DNA of 23,826 nt from an uncultured Duganella sp. (lineage in GTDB: Bacteria; Pseudomonadota; Gammaproteobacteria; Burkholderiales; Burkholderiaceae). Both the position numbers and the translations under genes were made by a program. Each line of letters starts with the position of its first letter. Position 1 is the first letter of the stretch. Shown in pieces: positions 23,760-23,826 of the stretch. The stretch covers positions 1 through 23,826 of the forward strand of contig CAMLSG010000065.1 of NCBI GenBank assembly GCA_946482635.1, given 5' to 3'. The notes below the pieces were generated by a model, which had not been told where the DNA came from, ran no database searches, and saw only the letters and a program-made list of their open reading frames with translations.

Positions 23760-23820
23760 AAATGGGGACGGACCCCATTTAATGGGGGACTTCTCCATTA
23801 AATGGGGTCCGTCCCCATTT
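23760..23820 (+). terminator. Long palindromic REP-like element after hflC
   Basis: Two perfectly complementary 26-nt arms (23760-23785 and 23795-23820) flank a 9-nt loop. Each arm contains GGGGACGGACCCC (or its complement), followed by ATTTAA. A-rich and T-rich ends continue the pairing outward with one mismatch (23753-23759 and 23821-23826). Such an RNA hairpin with a T-rich tail should stop transcription strongly in both directions. Confidence 0.8.
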
Positions 23821-23826
23821 ATTTTG

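Noticed and set aside
1..23826. tRNA, rRNA, riboswitch, insertion sequence or phage genes
   Set aside because: Both strands were read through the gaps; no cloverleaf, rRNA motif, transposase or integrase was recognised. The gaps are short and mostly explained by promoters or hairpins.

Overview
The window is a high-GC, gene-dense chromosomal segment of a betaproteobacterium. Gene content and order (surE-pcm-nlpD-rpoS, then ndk-rlmN-pilW-rodZ-ispG-hisS-yfgM-bamB-der-hfq-hflX-hflK-hflC) are typical of Burkholderiales. The protein sequences and the small GGGGACG-type palindromes suggest Oxalobacteraceae (Massilia/Duganella/Janthinobacterium-like). That placement is from recall and was not checked by a search. 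No rRNA, tRNA, CRISPR array, insertion sequence or prophage was seen.

Layout. Positions 1-1265 hold the 3' end of a DUF899-type gene, then two overlapping small genes (a four-helix membrane protein and an exported protein) of unknown function. At 1271-2245, on the minus strand, is a zinc-independent quinone oxidoreductase-like MDR enzyme. The 115-bp divergent gap that follows carries two dyads that look like operators. Positions 2361-4040 hold the only clearly accessory module: a stand-alone TIR-domain protein followed after 21 nt by a ParA/MinD-like ATPase of the KGGVGR subgroup. This pair is the best candidate for an uncharacterised, possibly defensive or NAD-linked, system.

Positions 4095-7647 are the conserved stationary-phase and envelope cluster: SurE, Pcm, the LytM-type amidase activator NlpD and the sigma factor RpoS, closed by a palindromic element. 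RlmD (7755-9095) faces a small coiled-coil membrane protein (9099-9431). A Bax-inhibitor-1/YccA-type membrane protein (9565-10248) is divergent from ndk.

Positions 10463-20034 form a long co-directional housekeeping series: NDP kinase, the dual rRNA/tRNA methylase RlmN, the pilotin-like PilW/PilF, the morphogenesis protein RodZ, IspG of the MEP pathway, HisS with an unusual natural polyhistidine tail, the membrane TPR protein YfgM, BamB of the outer-membrane assembly machine, and the ribosome-assembly GTPase Der. Junctions are tight and several genes overlap, so coupled expression is likely. A palindrome/terminator separates der from the hfq-hflX-hflK-hflC group (20234-23752). There the RNA chaperone Hfq, the ribosome-splitting GTPase HflX and the FtsH-modulating SPFH pair HflK/HflC follow one another. 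The window ends in a third, very strong palindrome.

Three palindromic elements sit just after rpoS, der and hflC. At least the last two share a sequence core, which suggests a dispersed REP-like family acting as terminators. No gene-free stretch exceeds 300 bases; the longest is 10249-10462.
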